64,000 nt of DNA from Cyrtodaria siliqua (GCA_037043455.1 JAWPHD010007144.1:62001-126000); one strand, 5' to 3'; counted from the first letter of the stretch, positions 26,901 to 34,960 are shown. Notes: generated from the letters alone by a model not told the origin. Numbers and translations: made by a program.

Positions 26901-29900
26901 ATGGAGATATGGCCCGTTGACACTTTAACTCTAAATTTGTCGTCGCCGCTTCTCCTCCTAAACCGCTTGTTGAATTTTGACGAAAATGTGCGGGAAACAT
27001 TGGTATGATATCGCGTTTGTGTTCCCCTTCGATGATCTTTGACTTAGTTATTTCCCTTTGACATTTTAATTTTAAATTTTTATTGTCACCACTTCTCCTC
27101 CTAAACCGTTTTTTGGAATTTGACGAAACTTGGCAGGAAGCATCGTTATCATGTCTGGTTTTGCATATCGCGTTTGTGTTACGGACCCCTTGACATGAAG
27201 CAAGGGTATGATGCCTAGTTGTGCATATGGTGTTTGTGTTTCGGTTCGATGATTTTTGACGGAGTTAGGGCCCTTTCAAAGTTTAGTTTTAAATTTGTTG
27301 TCGCCGCTTCTCTTCCTAAACCGCTTTTTCGATTGACGGTAATATATTCTTAGCATAACCAAGTCAATATGACTGACATTGACCTACTTTTTTGGACTAA
27401 ATTAATTAACACTGACGTTTTATTGTATGTGACTAACAGCGCTACATCGGTGCATCCGTGTCCCATGGACACATTTTCTAGGTTTACTATTGCTTTTGTC
27501 TTTTCATGTTTCATACAAACAATTTTCCACAAATCCTTAATATTATCCAAAAATGTTTCCTATCCACTTCCAAACATATACAAGGTTGCGCCATATCCAT
27601 TATCAAACTCATCTAAACTAGGTAGTGCAGTGCGGGGAGACATCTGTTTTTCTCAAAACAAACCTATAGTTATATTTTGTTTCTGACCAGGCTACACCAA
27701 CTACCAACCAATCAGTGGGCAGGGAAAAAGTTCCCGGTAAATTCGGAGCTATTACACAGAATCTCTTAATTTTGATTGGTTGACAAGGTAAACAAACCAA
27801 AAATTCTTGCTAATATTAAAATTCAACTTTTGAAGAGTATTTAAAGGTGAAGGTTAAATCATACCTTTGTATTCATAATTTGTGGCATAATAATAACAAG
27901 AAGTATATTTTACACTTTCCTCCTGTTTCTACATGCAAGTAGGTGGGTCGCAACCATCCGACCCAAACATCTTTTTCAAAATATACTCAACGTATGGTTT
28001 GTACACGTACGTTTTTTTGATAAAACTACGATAGGTCTTTCAAAACAAGCAAGCAAAAATATAGGGAACACAGTACAGAGCCGAGCTATAATGTACGTCT
28101 ATGGAAAATGAAATGGTGTAGTACGACCTTCTGTGCATGGTTTTGGTTGATTGTGATCCTTGAATGCTGCATTTCCTGTCCGAGTTTTATATCTAGTTTT
28201 GCCATACTTTAGCAAGTCAAATATGTTAACTCTACACATATTAATCACTATACACATATTAATCACTATACACTATTAATCACTCTACACATATTTATCA
28301 CTCTACACATATTAATCACTCTACACATATTAATCACTCTACACATATTAATCACTATACACAAATTAATCATAGAGCTCTTAAATACAACCCCAATATA
28401 GATGTGTAAAATTGTTAAAAATATAATGTGAATATAATATATCAACTGGCATTGTAAAATTATTAAAAATATAATGTGAATATATAGAGAATATTATGTC
28501 AGTGCCTTTTACTATCAAGTTTATTAGGCGAGGCTTAGAAAACGAAGAATGGCGAGTCTCTGCCGAGCCATTCTTCGTTTTCGTGCCGAGCCTAATAAAC
28601 TTGATAGTAAAGGGCACTGACATAATATTCTATTTATCATGTAGATTATCCAAATTTGCTGTATGAATTACTATTATTACCTATTTTTCAGAATGTTACG
28701 CTTATCGAGGACGCCGCCATGTTGTTTTTTGTTTGTTATGACGTCTGGCAACGATACGTGCATGACGTCAGATAACGTTACGTACAATAAAAGCCGGGGG
28801 ATTCCGCATTGATTTGCTTTATTGGCCAGTGCATATTAAAGCAAAATGTATTAGGTCACCCCTTTATTCGGCAGAAAAGTGCATATCTGCATGATAAAAT
28901 ATATAAATTGGCATTGTTAAACTGTTGAAACTAAAATGTGAATATAATAGATAAACTGGCACTGTAAAATTGTTAAAAATATAATGTGAATATAATATAT
29001 AAATTGGCATTGTTAAACTGTTGAAACTAAAATGTGAATATAATAGATAAACTGGCATTGTAAAATTGTTAAAAGTATAATGTGAATATAATACATTAAT
29101 TGGCATTGTAAAATGTTAAATATTTATTGTGAATATAATATAAAAACTGGTATGACTCTTTTATAAATAATTAAACCTGTCAAACATGACCCATTTGATC
29201 GTGACCTCAAGAATAGATAGAGAACAAATCCCAATTGATAACGTTCATTATTATGAAGTTTATTTCATTGTTATACTGTATTGTTTATAATTAAAGGGTC
29301 ACATGGAAATCTTCTTTTTTTTTTAAAACTCGCGACGTCCCGTTAGTTGTTCTTCATAATTTTAATTTTTAAAATCGTTAATATTACTTATTAGAAGAAA
29401 TAAAAAGCAAATTGTTTTGCATATTACCAACTGTTTATTTAAATTCATCGATACTATAATAAAATCTACTATATAATAGCAACGTAAACCCAACATTATA
29501 TTTAATTAAATGAAAGCAGTTTTAAAGTCAAAATAAAACTGGATATTGAATAAAGACGCCGTTATTTTAATGCTTGATGCAATCTTCAAGATTGTCGTGT
29601 GTCCCTTTAAAGTAAAGTGCATGGAATGATGGTCCCCTCCGAACTTCACTTGCTCTTTACGAGGAGAGTAACGAATCAATAAATAGGTGATTAAATCATT
29701 AACAAACAGTGTTTCGATTAAAGGTCAGAAGTCTCAGGGAATTAAAACTTAACATTAAAAATATTTATCAAAATGTTCTCATGCAATCTTTCATTTTTTT
29801 AAATGTATATCAATACATATGACATCATGAAGTCAATTACACGTTATTTTAGAAGCAAAACAATACATATGTAATGCAAACCTGCAATATGTTACAACAA

Positions 29901-32900
29901 TCAAAATTAAATCATTTACAAAGATGCGGCTTCATGTAAACTGTGTTATATATTGAGATACTGGCATAACCTGTAAGTAATATTTTCGTTTTCAATCTTT
30001 CTCTAAATGGAATTTGATTATTAATACACCATGGTAGATAAGACATATTAGGTCCCAGCGTAGTTATATTTGGCGAGATAACAGGCTGATGGTTTGCACA
30101 ATTATAATAATCAAAACGGCGGTCTACGGTTCTTGATACCGCTGAACTTTGAGTAAGTTACATCCACTGGATTAACACTTAACAAATCTCCCGGCAGGGC
30201 CATTGTTTTGAACCTTTACTTGGGTCCCAACCAGCGGGTGTTCATCTGACACACTATATACCTGCTGGAACTTTTTTTATTTTATTATTAAAACCTATTG
30301 TCTGCAAAAAAGATACATAAAATACCATTTTAAATGTCATAGTTCGCTCACGCAGAGTAACTGCTACTTACTGTGAAAAATCAAACGTCTGTCTTGCTCC
30401 GCCATTAGCTATACGTATAAAGTAACTTCCATCCTGTGCATTCCCCGATTGCACGGTAAAGTCGGTGACATTAGCATTGAGATTGTACCAACCAATTGCA
30501 CCGTTCTCGAACGAACCGTCCGGTATAGCCACAGGTGAACATCCCGAAGTTGAAGTTGGAGCCGAGGTGGTTGCTTTGACTGAAAAATAAGAGTTTGATA
30601 ACATGTCGTTGTCACCGGAATACAAGCTTTCCTTTATGAATCTGTCAAGGTATGAAACCACTAATTATTTTCCCTATAGACACCAATGTGAAAGTGTCAC
30701 AAATTAATGATTTGCAGCAAATTCAACTCAAGTGTGGATAATGCAGCAGTGTAATGTTCATATAGAAAACTAATTTTCCACTTGAAAATCTCCAGAAAAG
30801 GTTGGATCACTAGATATGTAAGAAAGTTCTTGTTTGTTTACGAAACAACGATACGATTGACTATTTTCATTGCTCACAAAGTGTAAGCATAGAGTCAAAA
30901 TTTCGAAAATGTTCATCACTGATCCAGTAAAACCTATTAATACGCTTCTTATACATACAGACACAAATGGGCAGTTTCCCCTTACTTATAATGCCCATTT
31001 TCATCAAAAAAAAGGTCTGATTACGTTTATTATAGGAACATCTCGGAGGTTTACATGTAATTAGTGGTGGTAAACCTATAAGAGAAGGAAACGTGTTCAA
31101 ATGTTTCTTAAATGAGGAGTTTGTATTGTCATTTTCATAACAAGCTTAAAAACACCTTCTTCATGTAAATCAAATGATTATTTGCCGAGATATGGTCTTG
31201 TGAATACCAAGGACAATAGTCTGAAATCGACAAAAGGGAGAGATATATTTTTTACGTTTGCGTGTAAGCTGTGTTTACAAGTCTATATTTCTTACATTTC
31301 TAATCCTAGCACAACCAAATTTGGCCATGAGCTTCCTTATAGCATTATCTTAAGGGCTGCTTAAGTAAATTTGGTTCCTGTAACCCCTGGGCTCCCATGG
31401 AACCCAAATTCTGGAAGTCCTTAAAATGTGTCTATTTCACATCAAATTTTGCGTGTAAGCTGAGTTTACAGGTCTATATCTCTTACATTTTTTGTCCTAG
31501 CTCAACTAAATCTTATGTTGTAAAGGGTTGCGTAAGTAATGTTGTCTTCTGCAATTTCTGGGCTCTCATAGAACCCAAATTGTGATGGCCCATAAAATGT
31601 GCAATAAAGGCATATCTAGGTTTGCATGTAAGCTGTTGTATGTATCTATAATTTTGGTTTGGGATTTCTTTTGGCATTATGCAATTTATTCTACTTCACC
31701 CATACTGGGACATGGGCTCCCTCCTCCCCGGTACCAACCACGCCCCCCACCCCACGCCCTTTTTATTTTATGTTTTATTTCTGTGTTGTTTTGGTCAATT
31801 CTTACACATATAGCTATGTTGCCAACCCTCCCCCCACCCCACCCCACACACACACACACACCCTGCCTCCGCCTTCCCACTCCCTTACACGAAACTCTTT
31901 TTTACATATTTTATATATGTTGTTTTGGTCAATTCTTACACATATAACTATATGTTGCCCCCGCCACCCCCCACCCCCCCCCCCCCACCCACTCGAAACT
32001 CTTTTTTTAAACATATTTCTGTGTTGTTTTGGTCAATTCTTACACATACAGCTATGTTGACACCCACCCCTACCCCCACCCCAGCCAGCCTTTCCCCGCC
32101 GTCCCCCCAAACTCAATTTTTGGTGTGTGTGCATATTTCAGTGTTGTTTCGGTCAATTCTTACACATATAACTATATGTTGCCCCCGCCACCCCCCCCCC
32201 CCCCCCCCACCCACTCGAAACTCTTTTTTTAAACATATTTCTGTGTTGTTTTGGTCAATTCTTACACATACAGCTATGTTGACACCCACCCCTACCCCCA
32301 CCCCCGCCAGCCTTTCCCCGCCGTCCCCCTAAACTCAATTTTTGGTGTGTGTGCATATTTCAGTGTTGTTTCGGTCAATTCTTACACATATAGCTATGTT
32401 GCCCCCCTACCCTCTCCTTCTGCCCCCCTCCCCCCCCCCCCCCCCACACACACCCTGCCTCCGCCTTCCCACTCCCTCACACGAAACTTTTTTTTTTTAC
32501 ATATTTTATATATGTTGTTTTGGTCAATTCTTACAATGAAATGAGGCTACAATAAAAATTCTCCAGATATCCAATCCCTCCCCGAGTTGTCTTTCGACCA
32601 CAAATTTCTTTAAAATGACAGCAATTTTGGATTAAAACTCATAAAAATAAAAAAATAAAATTTTACACCCTACCCCAAATTGTTCTAAATAATGAGATTC
32701 TAACAATAATTTATATCTGCCTAATTTTCTATACCCCCCAAGCACCCCCCCCCCCCCATCCACCCCCACCCCCCATCCACATTGTTTTAGCCTTGTATAC
32801 TGGTTATATAATGTATTAATCTCTGAAAAATCGAATAGTCGAGCTGCGCTGTACTCCGACAGTATACTGGTTATATAATGTATTAATCTCTGAAAAATCG

Positions 32901-34413
32901 AATAGTCGAGCTGCGCTGTTCTCAACAGTTCTTGTTATTATAGGAACTACATTCGAGTACACCTCGGAGGTTACATGTAGTTAGTGGTGGTACACCTCAA
33001 GTGAATACTTGTTATTACTACTTTAATATACGAGTTTCCTACAACCGGCTTCACGTCACCACATGCATATAGTACCTAAATATGAGGAGTTCGCAAGTTA
33101 CTTGCGAATGGTACGTGATTTTCTCCGGTATCTCTCCGGTCAATCTGAAAGTATACCATCCTTCGGAGTGAATGTATTAACGCTGTCGGTTCTGTGTACA
33201 GGGAGTACCATACCCTATGCACGTTTAGTCTAGATCATCTGCGGCGCTTGCTTGTTTTCAAGACAAACGTCTAGAACAGTCCTCCTGAATAAAGTTTGAT
33301 TTTTGCCGCTACACTGGCATCGTTTCTGATTGGCTGAGACAGGAACACCTGCTATCCAAGATATACAGAAAGACAGAAAGACAATAAATTTATTAATAAA
33401 CAACGATAAACAAAGAGGGAAACTTCAGTATTATATCGACGAACTCAATGCGGGCGGTCAGAAATACTTTAATAAATAAAAATAATAATCTAGTTCCAAA
33501 TTTGTTTCTAAACAAAAGGGCAAAGGTCAATACGTTTGTATTTACAATCAAGCGTCGAAGATGCTCAAGACTATTGCACGTAAAATATCTCGCTGAGTTT
33601 CTGTTTTAATCAAAGACACAAGAGACGTGGCTGCCATGATAATCAGAATTGAGTGCGAACGGAACAAGAGAAAGGAATAGGTGGTTCAGCACCACCCTAA
33701 TATTCTAAGAGGGGGATGGGGCAGAATATGCCCCCGCCACCCCCAATAATTTGCCAAAACTATGTGTTGATCCCCACAAAATGTGTTTGTGTCCTGAAAT
33801 GTTACAGTCACAGGACAACAAATAACCCAATTGACATAGGTAACAAATTTAACAAATAAAGGGCAATAATCTAATATTACTAATTCGATTTAGTTGACTT
33901 TCTACATTACCGAGCTTTTGTTGAAGACAACAATCTGTCTAAGTTAGATAACGATTCGATAAAAAAAATGACGAAGCAAGGTTGTTAACAGAGCAGAATA
34001 TATCATTGTTTCGATACATCAAGGGCCATAACTCTAGTGTTACTAATCCGATCTGTAATTCGAACTCGTTAACGAGTAAACTGTTAACAGACGACGGACG
34101 AAAAGCGGTAACAATAGCTCACGCGAGCCTTCGGCTCAATATACAAATGCAGGTATAATCTCTTCGTCAGCAGAGAACAAAAGAATGTCGTGTTAAGCAA
34201 AGTCATGTAAACAGTTTCAATATACTAAAAAAAAATCTAATTTAAAAAAAATAAAAATATATATATATAATAAAATAAAAAAAAATAAAAAAAAACACAC
34301 AAAAAATATTAGTGTATAAGCATAGCTTTAAATACTATGAGAAATGTGAACTTATACGACAGACAAATAAACTTACCAAACAGCAAATTCAAACACAGGA
34401 AAGCGGCCTTCAT
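8825..34413 (-). CDS. Gene A: secreted CBM-like / ShK / LU (Ly6-uPAR) / VWA protein, 12 exons, 516 residues
   Basis: Coding exons, 5' to 3': 34413-34377, 30579-30372, 25849-25750, 23208-23107, 20222-20135, 16666-16526, 14588-14509, 13953-13882, 12575-12407, 11887-11727, 10420-10147, 8943-8825. All have AG/GT borders, phases join without a stop, and the sum is 1551 nt. Residues 1-15 form a signal peptide. 26-178 are a beta-sandwich resembling carbohydrate- or galactose-binding modules. 189-225 are an ShK domain with six Cys. 229-315 are an LU domain with ten Cys ending CCDTDFCN. 319-332 are a Thr-rich linker. 337-516 are a VWA domain with MIDAS residues D343, S345, S347, T416 and D447. Family knowledge: VWA binds protein ligands through a metal ion, and LU and ShK are disulfide-rich extracellular folds. 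No transmembrane segment is seen, so secretion is inferred. Gene B is a paralogue. Function unknown; matrix, adhesion or immune recognition are guesses. Confidence 0.85.
9790..9990. repeat. Imperfect direct duplication in gene A last intron
   Basis: The block with GTTTTAAGC, GGAATAGCCCAAATATCTG and TACCTTGCTATATT is followed by a diverged second copy (TTTAAGC, GGAATAGCTCAACCATCTAG, TATCTTGCTATATT). The remainder of the 8944-10080 intron shows nothing recognisable. Confidence 0.65.
10075..10164 (-). repeat. Triplicated 30-bp unit containing the 5' splice site of exon 11
   Basis: Three units start at 10081, 10111 and 10141, each carrying, on the minus strand, ATAGTTATAGGTTCTGGTAAG. Each supplies TCTG|GTAAGT, so the exon has three equivalent donors 30 bases apart. 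Each extra unit is an open ten-codon segment. Whether more than the first donor is used cannot be seen from DNA. Confidence 0.9.
10147..10420 (-). CDS. Gene A exon 11: VWA domain, central part
   Basis: Acceptor CAATTACCAG before 10420, donor GTAAGT (10146-10141); phases 0 in, 1 out. Encodes the MIDAS threonine in GTTRTGDAL (T416) and the aspartate in VIVLTDGRSTD (D447). It then runs to DVISIVIGSG, the strand before the final helices. The donor lies in a 30-bp unit present three times, so two further in-frame donors exist downstream (exon ends 10117 or 10087). Confidence 0.9.
10712..10928 (+). mobile_element. tRNA-derived SINE with 12-bp target duplication
   Basis: The head has GAACGACGTTGCGTTCTAAA and B-box GGGTTCGAATCCC, then a body ending ACAACATACACAA. 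TAATTTCAAGGT flanks both sides (10700-10711 and 10929-10940). It sits in intron 10 of gene A. A related head fragment is at 16785-16880. Confidence 0.85.
11085..11284. repeat. Hairpin element with TGACGTCA, intron 10 of gene A
   Basis: 11171-11284 is a palindrome: CTCATTCATTATTGAATTTA at the left and its complement at the right, with arms of about 50 bases and a loop rich in CTCG/CGAG. The octamer TGACGTCA lies 80 bases away at 11085-11092, in a block rich in GACGT. Confidence 0.8.
11583..11644 (+). pseudogene. tRNA-like SINE head relic
   Basis: CATTGGACTCATGATC and GTGGGTTCGATCCCCGC resemble the anticodon arm (CAT) and B-box of a tRNA. The 5' acceptor stem is not convincing. Located 80 bases beyond exon 10, in intron 10. 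Confidence 0.45.
11727..11887 (-). CDS. Gene A exon 10: VWA domain, N-terminal part
   Basis: Acceptor GCATTTTAG before 11887, donor GTAAGA after 11727; phases 1 in, 0 out. Encodes CARDIVFVVDDSGSVG, whose DxSxS (D343, S345, S347) is the first part of the MIDAS metal site. An amphipathic helix and the strand VSLLTYS follow. A plus-strand ORF over this exon is only its shadow. Confidence 0.9.
12407..12575 (-). CDS. Gene A exon 9: end of LU domain and Thr-rich linker
   Basis: Acceptor CTTTACAG before 12575, chosen donor GTATAT after 12407; phases 0 in, 1 out. Encodes ICDGLSLGFPFGKRE, a basic insertion, the LU terminal motif SCCDTDFCN and a Thr-rich linker. An upstream GTAACA would leave phase 0 and break the join to exon 10, so the downstream donor was preferred. 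The acceptor sits in a 20-bp tandem duplication. Confidence 0.8.
12566..12605. repeat. 20-bp tandem duplication across the exon 9 acceptor
   Basis: CATCACATATCTGTAAAGAT is followed at once by the same 20 bases with T to A at one position. On the minus strand the copy next to the exon has the working ACAG acceptor, while the distal copy reads ACTG and has lost the AG. Confidence 0.85.
12672..12855. mobile_element. TTAA-type MITE, partial (copy 1)
   Basis: It begins TTAAAGGGACACATGGCAAT, the same end as 29291 and 36593. The right end is degenerate (TGTGTTTCTTTAA near 12840-12853). Non-coding; in intron 8 of gene A. Confidence 0.55.
13440..13875 (+). repeat. Dispersed repeat (family D-related segment) next to exon 8
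   Basis: TTTGTGTTTGTTGCCTCCAA and the preceding GACAGACTCAGTAAAACCGA recur near 39340 and 39590, at 45130-45210, and inverted at 49370-49510 and 49615-49760. ORFs here are unsupported. It ends directly at the exon 8 donor region. Confidence 0.6.
13882..13953 (-). CDS. Gene A exon 8: LU domain, middle part
   Basis: Acceptor GTATTTCAG before 13953, donor GTGCGT after 13882; 24 codons, phase 0 at both ends. Encodes TCMTKHLRALDGHDEY and MTCEKKE. It aligns with gene B exon 61268-61342, which shares the CM.K.L...DGH.EY..TCE pattern. Confidence 0.85.
14509..14588 (-). CDS. Gene A exon 7: LU (Ly6/uPAR) domain, first part
   Basis: Acceptor TTGTTTCAG before 14588, donor GTAATC after 14509; 80 bp, phases 1 in, 0 out. 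Encodes LECYSCPTP and a later DCQTTTACP, the first four LU cysteines (229, 232, 242, 248). Gene B has an exon of exactly the same length and phase at 62778-62857. Confidence 0.85.
14985..15320 (+). repeat. Dispersed repeat family D copy
   Basis: Shares TGCCACTGACTGTTC, GCGGTATCCCT and CATTTCCTG...GACTTTTATATCTAC with the other family D copies. It lies in intron 6 of gene A; the rest of 15320-16500 has no recognised element. Confidence 0.6.
16526..16666 (-). CDS. Gene A exon 6: ShK domain
   Basis: Acceptor TTTTCTAG before 16666, donor GTAAGT after 16526; 141 bp, phase 1 at both ends, so this is a symmetric shuffling-competent exon. After a Pro/Thr/Ser lead it encodes six cysteines at residues 189, 197, 208, 218, 222 and 225. 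The spacing C-x7-C-x10-C-x9-C-x3-C-x2-C ends CKRFCGQC, the classic ShK (ShKT) pattern. Family knowledge: ShK domains occur in secreted proteases, matrix proteins and channel-blocking peptides; nothing here shows channel activity. Confidence 0.88.
16785..16880 (+). mobile_element. SINE head fragment
   Basis: AACGACGTTGCGTTGTAAAC and GCGGGTTCGAATCCCACTGG match the SINE at 10712-10928, but the body is lost after about 80 bases. Confidence 0.7.
17600..18270. repeat. ~130-bp tandem array, intron 5 of gene A
   Basis: Four or five degenerate units share GGATTTTCAAATAAC, CACCACAACAAGACGACG, TGTCGCGCGCAAAAT and TTAGAGGTCAAAGGTCAAA. The CG-rich GTGTCGCGCGCAAA core contrasts with the AT-rich surroundings. 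Confidence 0.8.
18355..18690. repeat. Hairpin element with two TGACGTCA sites, intron 5 of gene A
   Basis: GTTATTGGGTTTGTTACT at 18355 is matched inversely near 18585, with CCCTACAGAAATATGTGGGG repeated inside in both senses. TGACGTCA occurs at 18665-18672 and 18679-18686. The loop contains GGCGAGGCAATAGCCGAG. Confidence 0.75.
18993..19620. repeat. Direct repeat, two ~210-bp copies
   Basis: ACGGCAGGGCGCCTAGCTAT starts nearly identical blocks at about 19002 and 19424, each running to CTCATATGAGTGG. They are separated by ~200 bases of unrelated sequence. Confidence 0.85.
19640..19935 (+). mobile_element. LINE 3' tail
   Basis: CATGGGCCTATGGCTTACTG followed by AATAAAGTGCTTCT matches, in inverted orientation, the tail at 1740-1990. 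It represents a heavily 5'-truncated copy in intron 5 of gene A. Confidence 0.65.
19925..20135 (-). repeat. ~47-bp tandem array containing the 5' splice site of exon 5
   Basis: Five degenerate units end, on the minus strand, in a CCAG/GTTTGTAAA-like sequence (near 20131, 20084, 20037, 19989 and 19942). The first is the actual exon 5 donor; at least one other keeps CCAGGTTTGTAAAC intact. Confidence 0.75.
20135..20222 (-). CDS. Gene A exon 5: end of CBM-like domain
   Basis: Acceptor GACATAG before 20222, donor GTTTGT after 20135; phases 0 in, 1 out. Encodes LITDAWCYAMFRNGNG followed by VDFDNFKLIKC. The last strand, V-D-F-D-N-F-K-L, is the usual closing strand of CBM4/9-like and related galactose-binding folds. 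Cys156 may pair with Cys112. The donor is the last member of a ~47-bp tandem array (19925-20135). Confidence 0.82.
20580..22235. repeat. Hairpin-forming tandem array, ~24 copies, intron 4 of gene A
   Basis: Units of about 75 bp, or about 60 bp when an ACACTTCGAAGGTAC segment is missing, each contain TGGTCTTTCTCAG and its near-complement CTGAGGAAGACCA. Each unit can fold by itself. Spacing and length rule out CRISPR. It starts some 360 bases from exon 5. Confidence 0.9.
22550..22985 (-). repeat. G-rich dispersed repeat (inverted relative to 44410-44690)
   Basis: AAGTATGTTTCAATAATTTG, GCTCAATTACACCAAAACAT and CCTACGCCTATGCC match the complement of 44410-44690. It contains poly-G runs (22615-22624 and 22861-22872) and (GT)n. 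ORFs here are low complexity. Confidence 0.7.
23107..23208 (-). CDS. Gene A exon 4: CBM-like domain, third part
   Basis: Acceptor CATTCAG before 23208, donor GTATAC after 23107 (a weak but legal GT donor); 34 codons, phase 0 at both ends. Encodes HTDGSATFALTSDFEP and then WHYTQLDVTSAK, alternating hydrophobic strands typical of a beta-sandwich. Confidence 0.8.
23405..24130 (+). mobile_element. LINE C-terminal and 3' UTR fragment
   Basis: It encodes pieces such as NKQNWASQFKYIFGKLGF, then EFHFLFECTMYKELRLKYIK and YYWKHPNILKL across a frameshift. This is the same C-terminal LINE domain as at 2480-2330. It ends with CATGGGCCTATGGCC and AATAAA near 24125. Lies in intron 3 of gene A. 24150-25740 otherwise holds one palindrome and AT-rich sequence. 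Confidence 0.7.
24905..25035. repeat. Palindrome with an extra direct copy of one arm
   Basis: AAAAAGTCCGCTTTTCCACA is followed by its complement twice in tandem, and the whole is bounded by poly-A and poly-T. Long perfect arms (~45 bases) suggest a young foldback. Confidence 0.85.
25750..25849 (-). CDS. Gene A exon 3: CBM-like domain, second part
   Basis: Acceptor AACACAG before 25849, donor GTAGGT after 25750; phases 2 in, 0 out. Encodes residues 82-115, including FTLSGYSRHTGP and the Cys112 motif SILCDLH. The reading frame is open only when the two-base carry from exon 2 is used, which supports the join. Confidence 0.8.
26000..26720 (+). repeat. Family D fragments flanking a MITE, intron 2
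   Basis: CCTGGTTGAAACCCCAGCGG and GTTTCATCTTGCCATTTATT (second copy GTTTCGTC) occur on both sides of the MITE at 26127-26615, meaning a local duplication of the D segment as well as an insertion. Intron 2 of gene A spans the whole stretch. Confidence 0.65.
26127..26615. mobile_element. MITE with 9-bp target duplication (copy 1)
   Basis: Terminal inverted repeats CAATCTCCACGCAGAGT and its near-complement at the right; about 490 bp and non-coding. Flanks ATAGCGGAC and ATCGCGGGG agree at 6 of 9 bases, an old 9-bp duplication. Near-identical to 35976-36459. Confidence 0.85.
26740..27335. repeat. ~130-bp degenerate tandem array, intron 2
   Basis: Units share CTCCTCCTAAACCGCTTGTT, TTTGACGAAA, CATCGTTATGATG-like and CGCGTTTGTGTTCCGG-like pieces. 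Four to five copies. Not coding. Confidence 0.75.
28225..28375. repeat. ~18-bp tandem array
   Basis: TACACATATTAATCACTC repeats about eight times with small changes; intron 2 of gene A. Confidence 0.9.
28385..29165. repeat. AT-rich tandem array interrupted by a hairpin element
   Basis: Units of AAATTGTTAAAAATATAATG and TGAATATAATATATAAACTG occur at 28385-28480 and again at 28890-29160. The hairpin element at 28480-28800 lies between, apparently inserted in the array. Confidence 0.8.
28480..28800. repeat. Hairpin element with TGACGTCA, intron 2 of gene A
   Basis: AGAATATTATGTCAGTGCCT begins a ~155-base near-perfect palindrome ending near 28640, with arms of about 65 bases and a loop of GGCGAGTCTCTGCCGAGCC. 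TGACGTCA lies at 28763-28770. Confidence 0.85.
29291..29610. mobile_element. TTAA-type MITE (copy 2, complete)
   Basis: Starts TTAAAGGGTCACATGGAAAT and ends GTGTGTCCCTTTAA. Thus a TTAA target and AGGG...CCCT terminal repeats with a 320-bp non-coding body, consistent with the piggyBac or Kolobok type. Intron 2 of gene A; 29610-30371 shows nothing else recognisable. Confidence 0.75.
30372..30579 (-). CDS. Gene A exon 2: Ser/Thr linker and first half of CBM-like domain
   Basis: The acceptor is TTTTTCAG before 30579 and the donor is GTAAGT after 30372. Phases are 1 in, 2 out. It encodes a Thr/Ser-rich spacer (residues 16-25), then the start of the beta-sandwich. Visible hallmarks are GSFENG, GWYN, DFTVQSGNAQDGSYFIRI and NGGARQTFDF, the pattern of carbohydrate-binding or galactose-binding-like modules. 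Cys26 probably pairs with Cys177 in exon 5. Confidence 0.85.
31200..32545. repeat. Two tandem arrays, intron 1 of gene A
   Basis: 31200-31640: about 2.5 copies of a ~185-bp unit with TTGCGTGTAAGCTG and GGGCTCCCATGGAACCCAAA. 31770-32540: a C-rich array whose units share TTGGTCAATTCTTACACATA and GCTATGTTG. Nested in it is a near-identical block of about 220 bp present twice. Open frames encode only Pro-rich low complexity. Confidence 0.85.
32800..32935. repeat. 69-bp tandem duplication
   Basis: TATACTGGTTATATAATGTA to GAGCTGCGCTGT occurs twice in tandem. The remaining intron 1 sequence to 34376 has a CTCGGAGGTTACATGTAGTT block resembling 31035-31080, and otherwise nothing recognised. Confidence 0.85.
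34377..34413 (-). CDS. Gene A exon 1: start codon and signal peptide
   Basis: The ATG lies at 34413-34411 and opens MKAAFLCLNLLF, a short basic then hydrophobic stretch typical of a signal peptide. It is followed at once by the donor GTAAGT (34376-34371). The exon ends in phase 1. Cleavage probably falls after residue 15, encoded in exon 2. The exon is too short to stand out as an ORF; it is chosen because phase, donor and hydrophobic character fit exon 2. Confidence 0.75.
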
Positions 34414-34486
34414 GTTGAGTGATATACATGTAATTTGAGCCTATTTCGGAAAATGGGACCTGTCAGTGACAGTTCATTACCTTACT

Positions 34487-34492
34487 CTTATA
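34487..34492 (-). promoter_or_regulatory. Possible TATA box of gene A
   Basis: On the minus strand the sequence reads GATATAAGAG about 75 bases upstream of the gene A start codon, a suitable distance for a short 5' UTR. No other promoter element was recognised. AT-rich DNA gives such matches often. Confidence 0.35.
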
Positions 34493-34634
34493 TCTTCTTA
34501 TCTTTTTTTGTAGAGGAATATATGTGTGTCAAATGTACCATATGACACATATCTCACAGATGTGACCAAATAGGCTAGTATAACATTCGATAAGTGTATA
34601 TACTACTAAATAGTTTAAATTAAAAGCTAGACAT

Positions 34635-34960
34635 ATTGCAGACCTTAAAGTAGCTACCCCGCCAACAACAGGCAATAACAGGCACATTTTACAACATATA
34701 TACACCGTAGACCTACTGATGACGACGTAATATATATCCTATATATTTTGAGAATCCAAACTCTATAAACACAATATAAACAGATTAAACCAGCCAGACC
34801 AAACCCCAAAACTGAAGCGCCGAATTAAGAGTTACCAACTCATAATTCATGTTACGCATATCCAATCGTGGGTATTTTAAGAACCTGTTAATATAAACCT
34901 ATTCTTTTAATGGGCACATATACATTATTATATGACCTAAATACCAGGATAGAGTTTGAT
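34635..34960. repeat. Dispersed repeat (copy of 59085-60090)
   Basis: TTTTGAGAATCCAAACTCTA, AACCAGCCAGACCAAA and CATATACATTATTATATGAC match the 59.1-60.1 kb copy, which is split there by a 0.75-kb element. No protein recognised. Confidence 0.7.

Noticed and set aside
31582..32544. Several overlapping proline-rich ORFs
   Set aside because: They follow the period of a C-rich tandem array, occur in several frames and on both strands, and lie in intron 1 of gene A; low-complexity artefacts.
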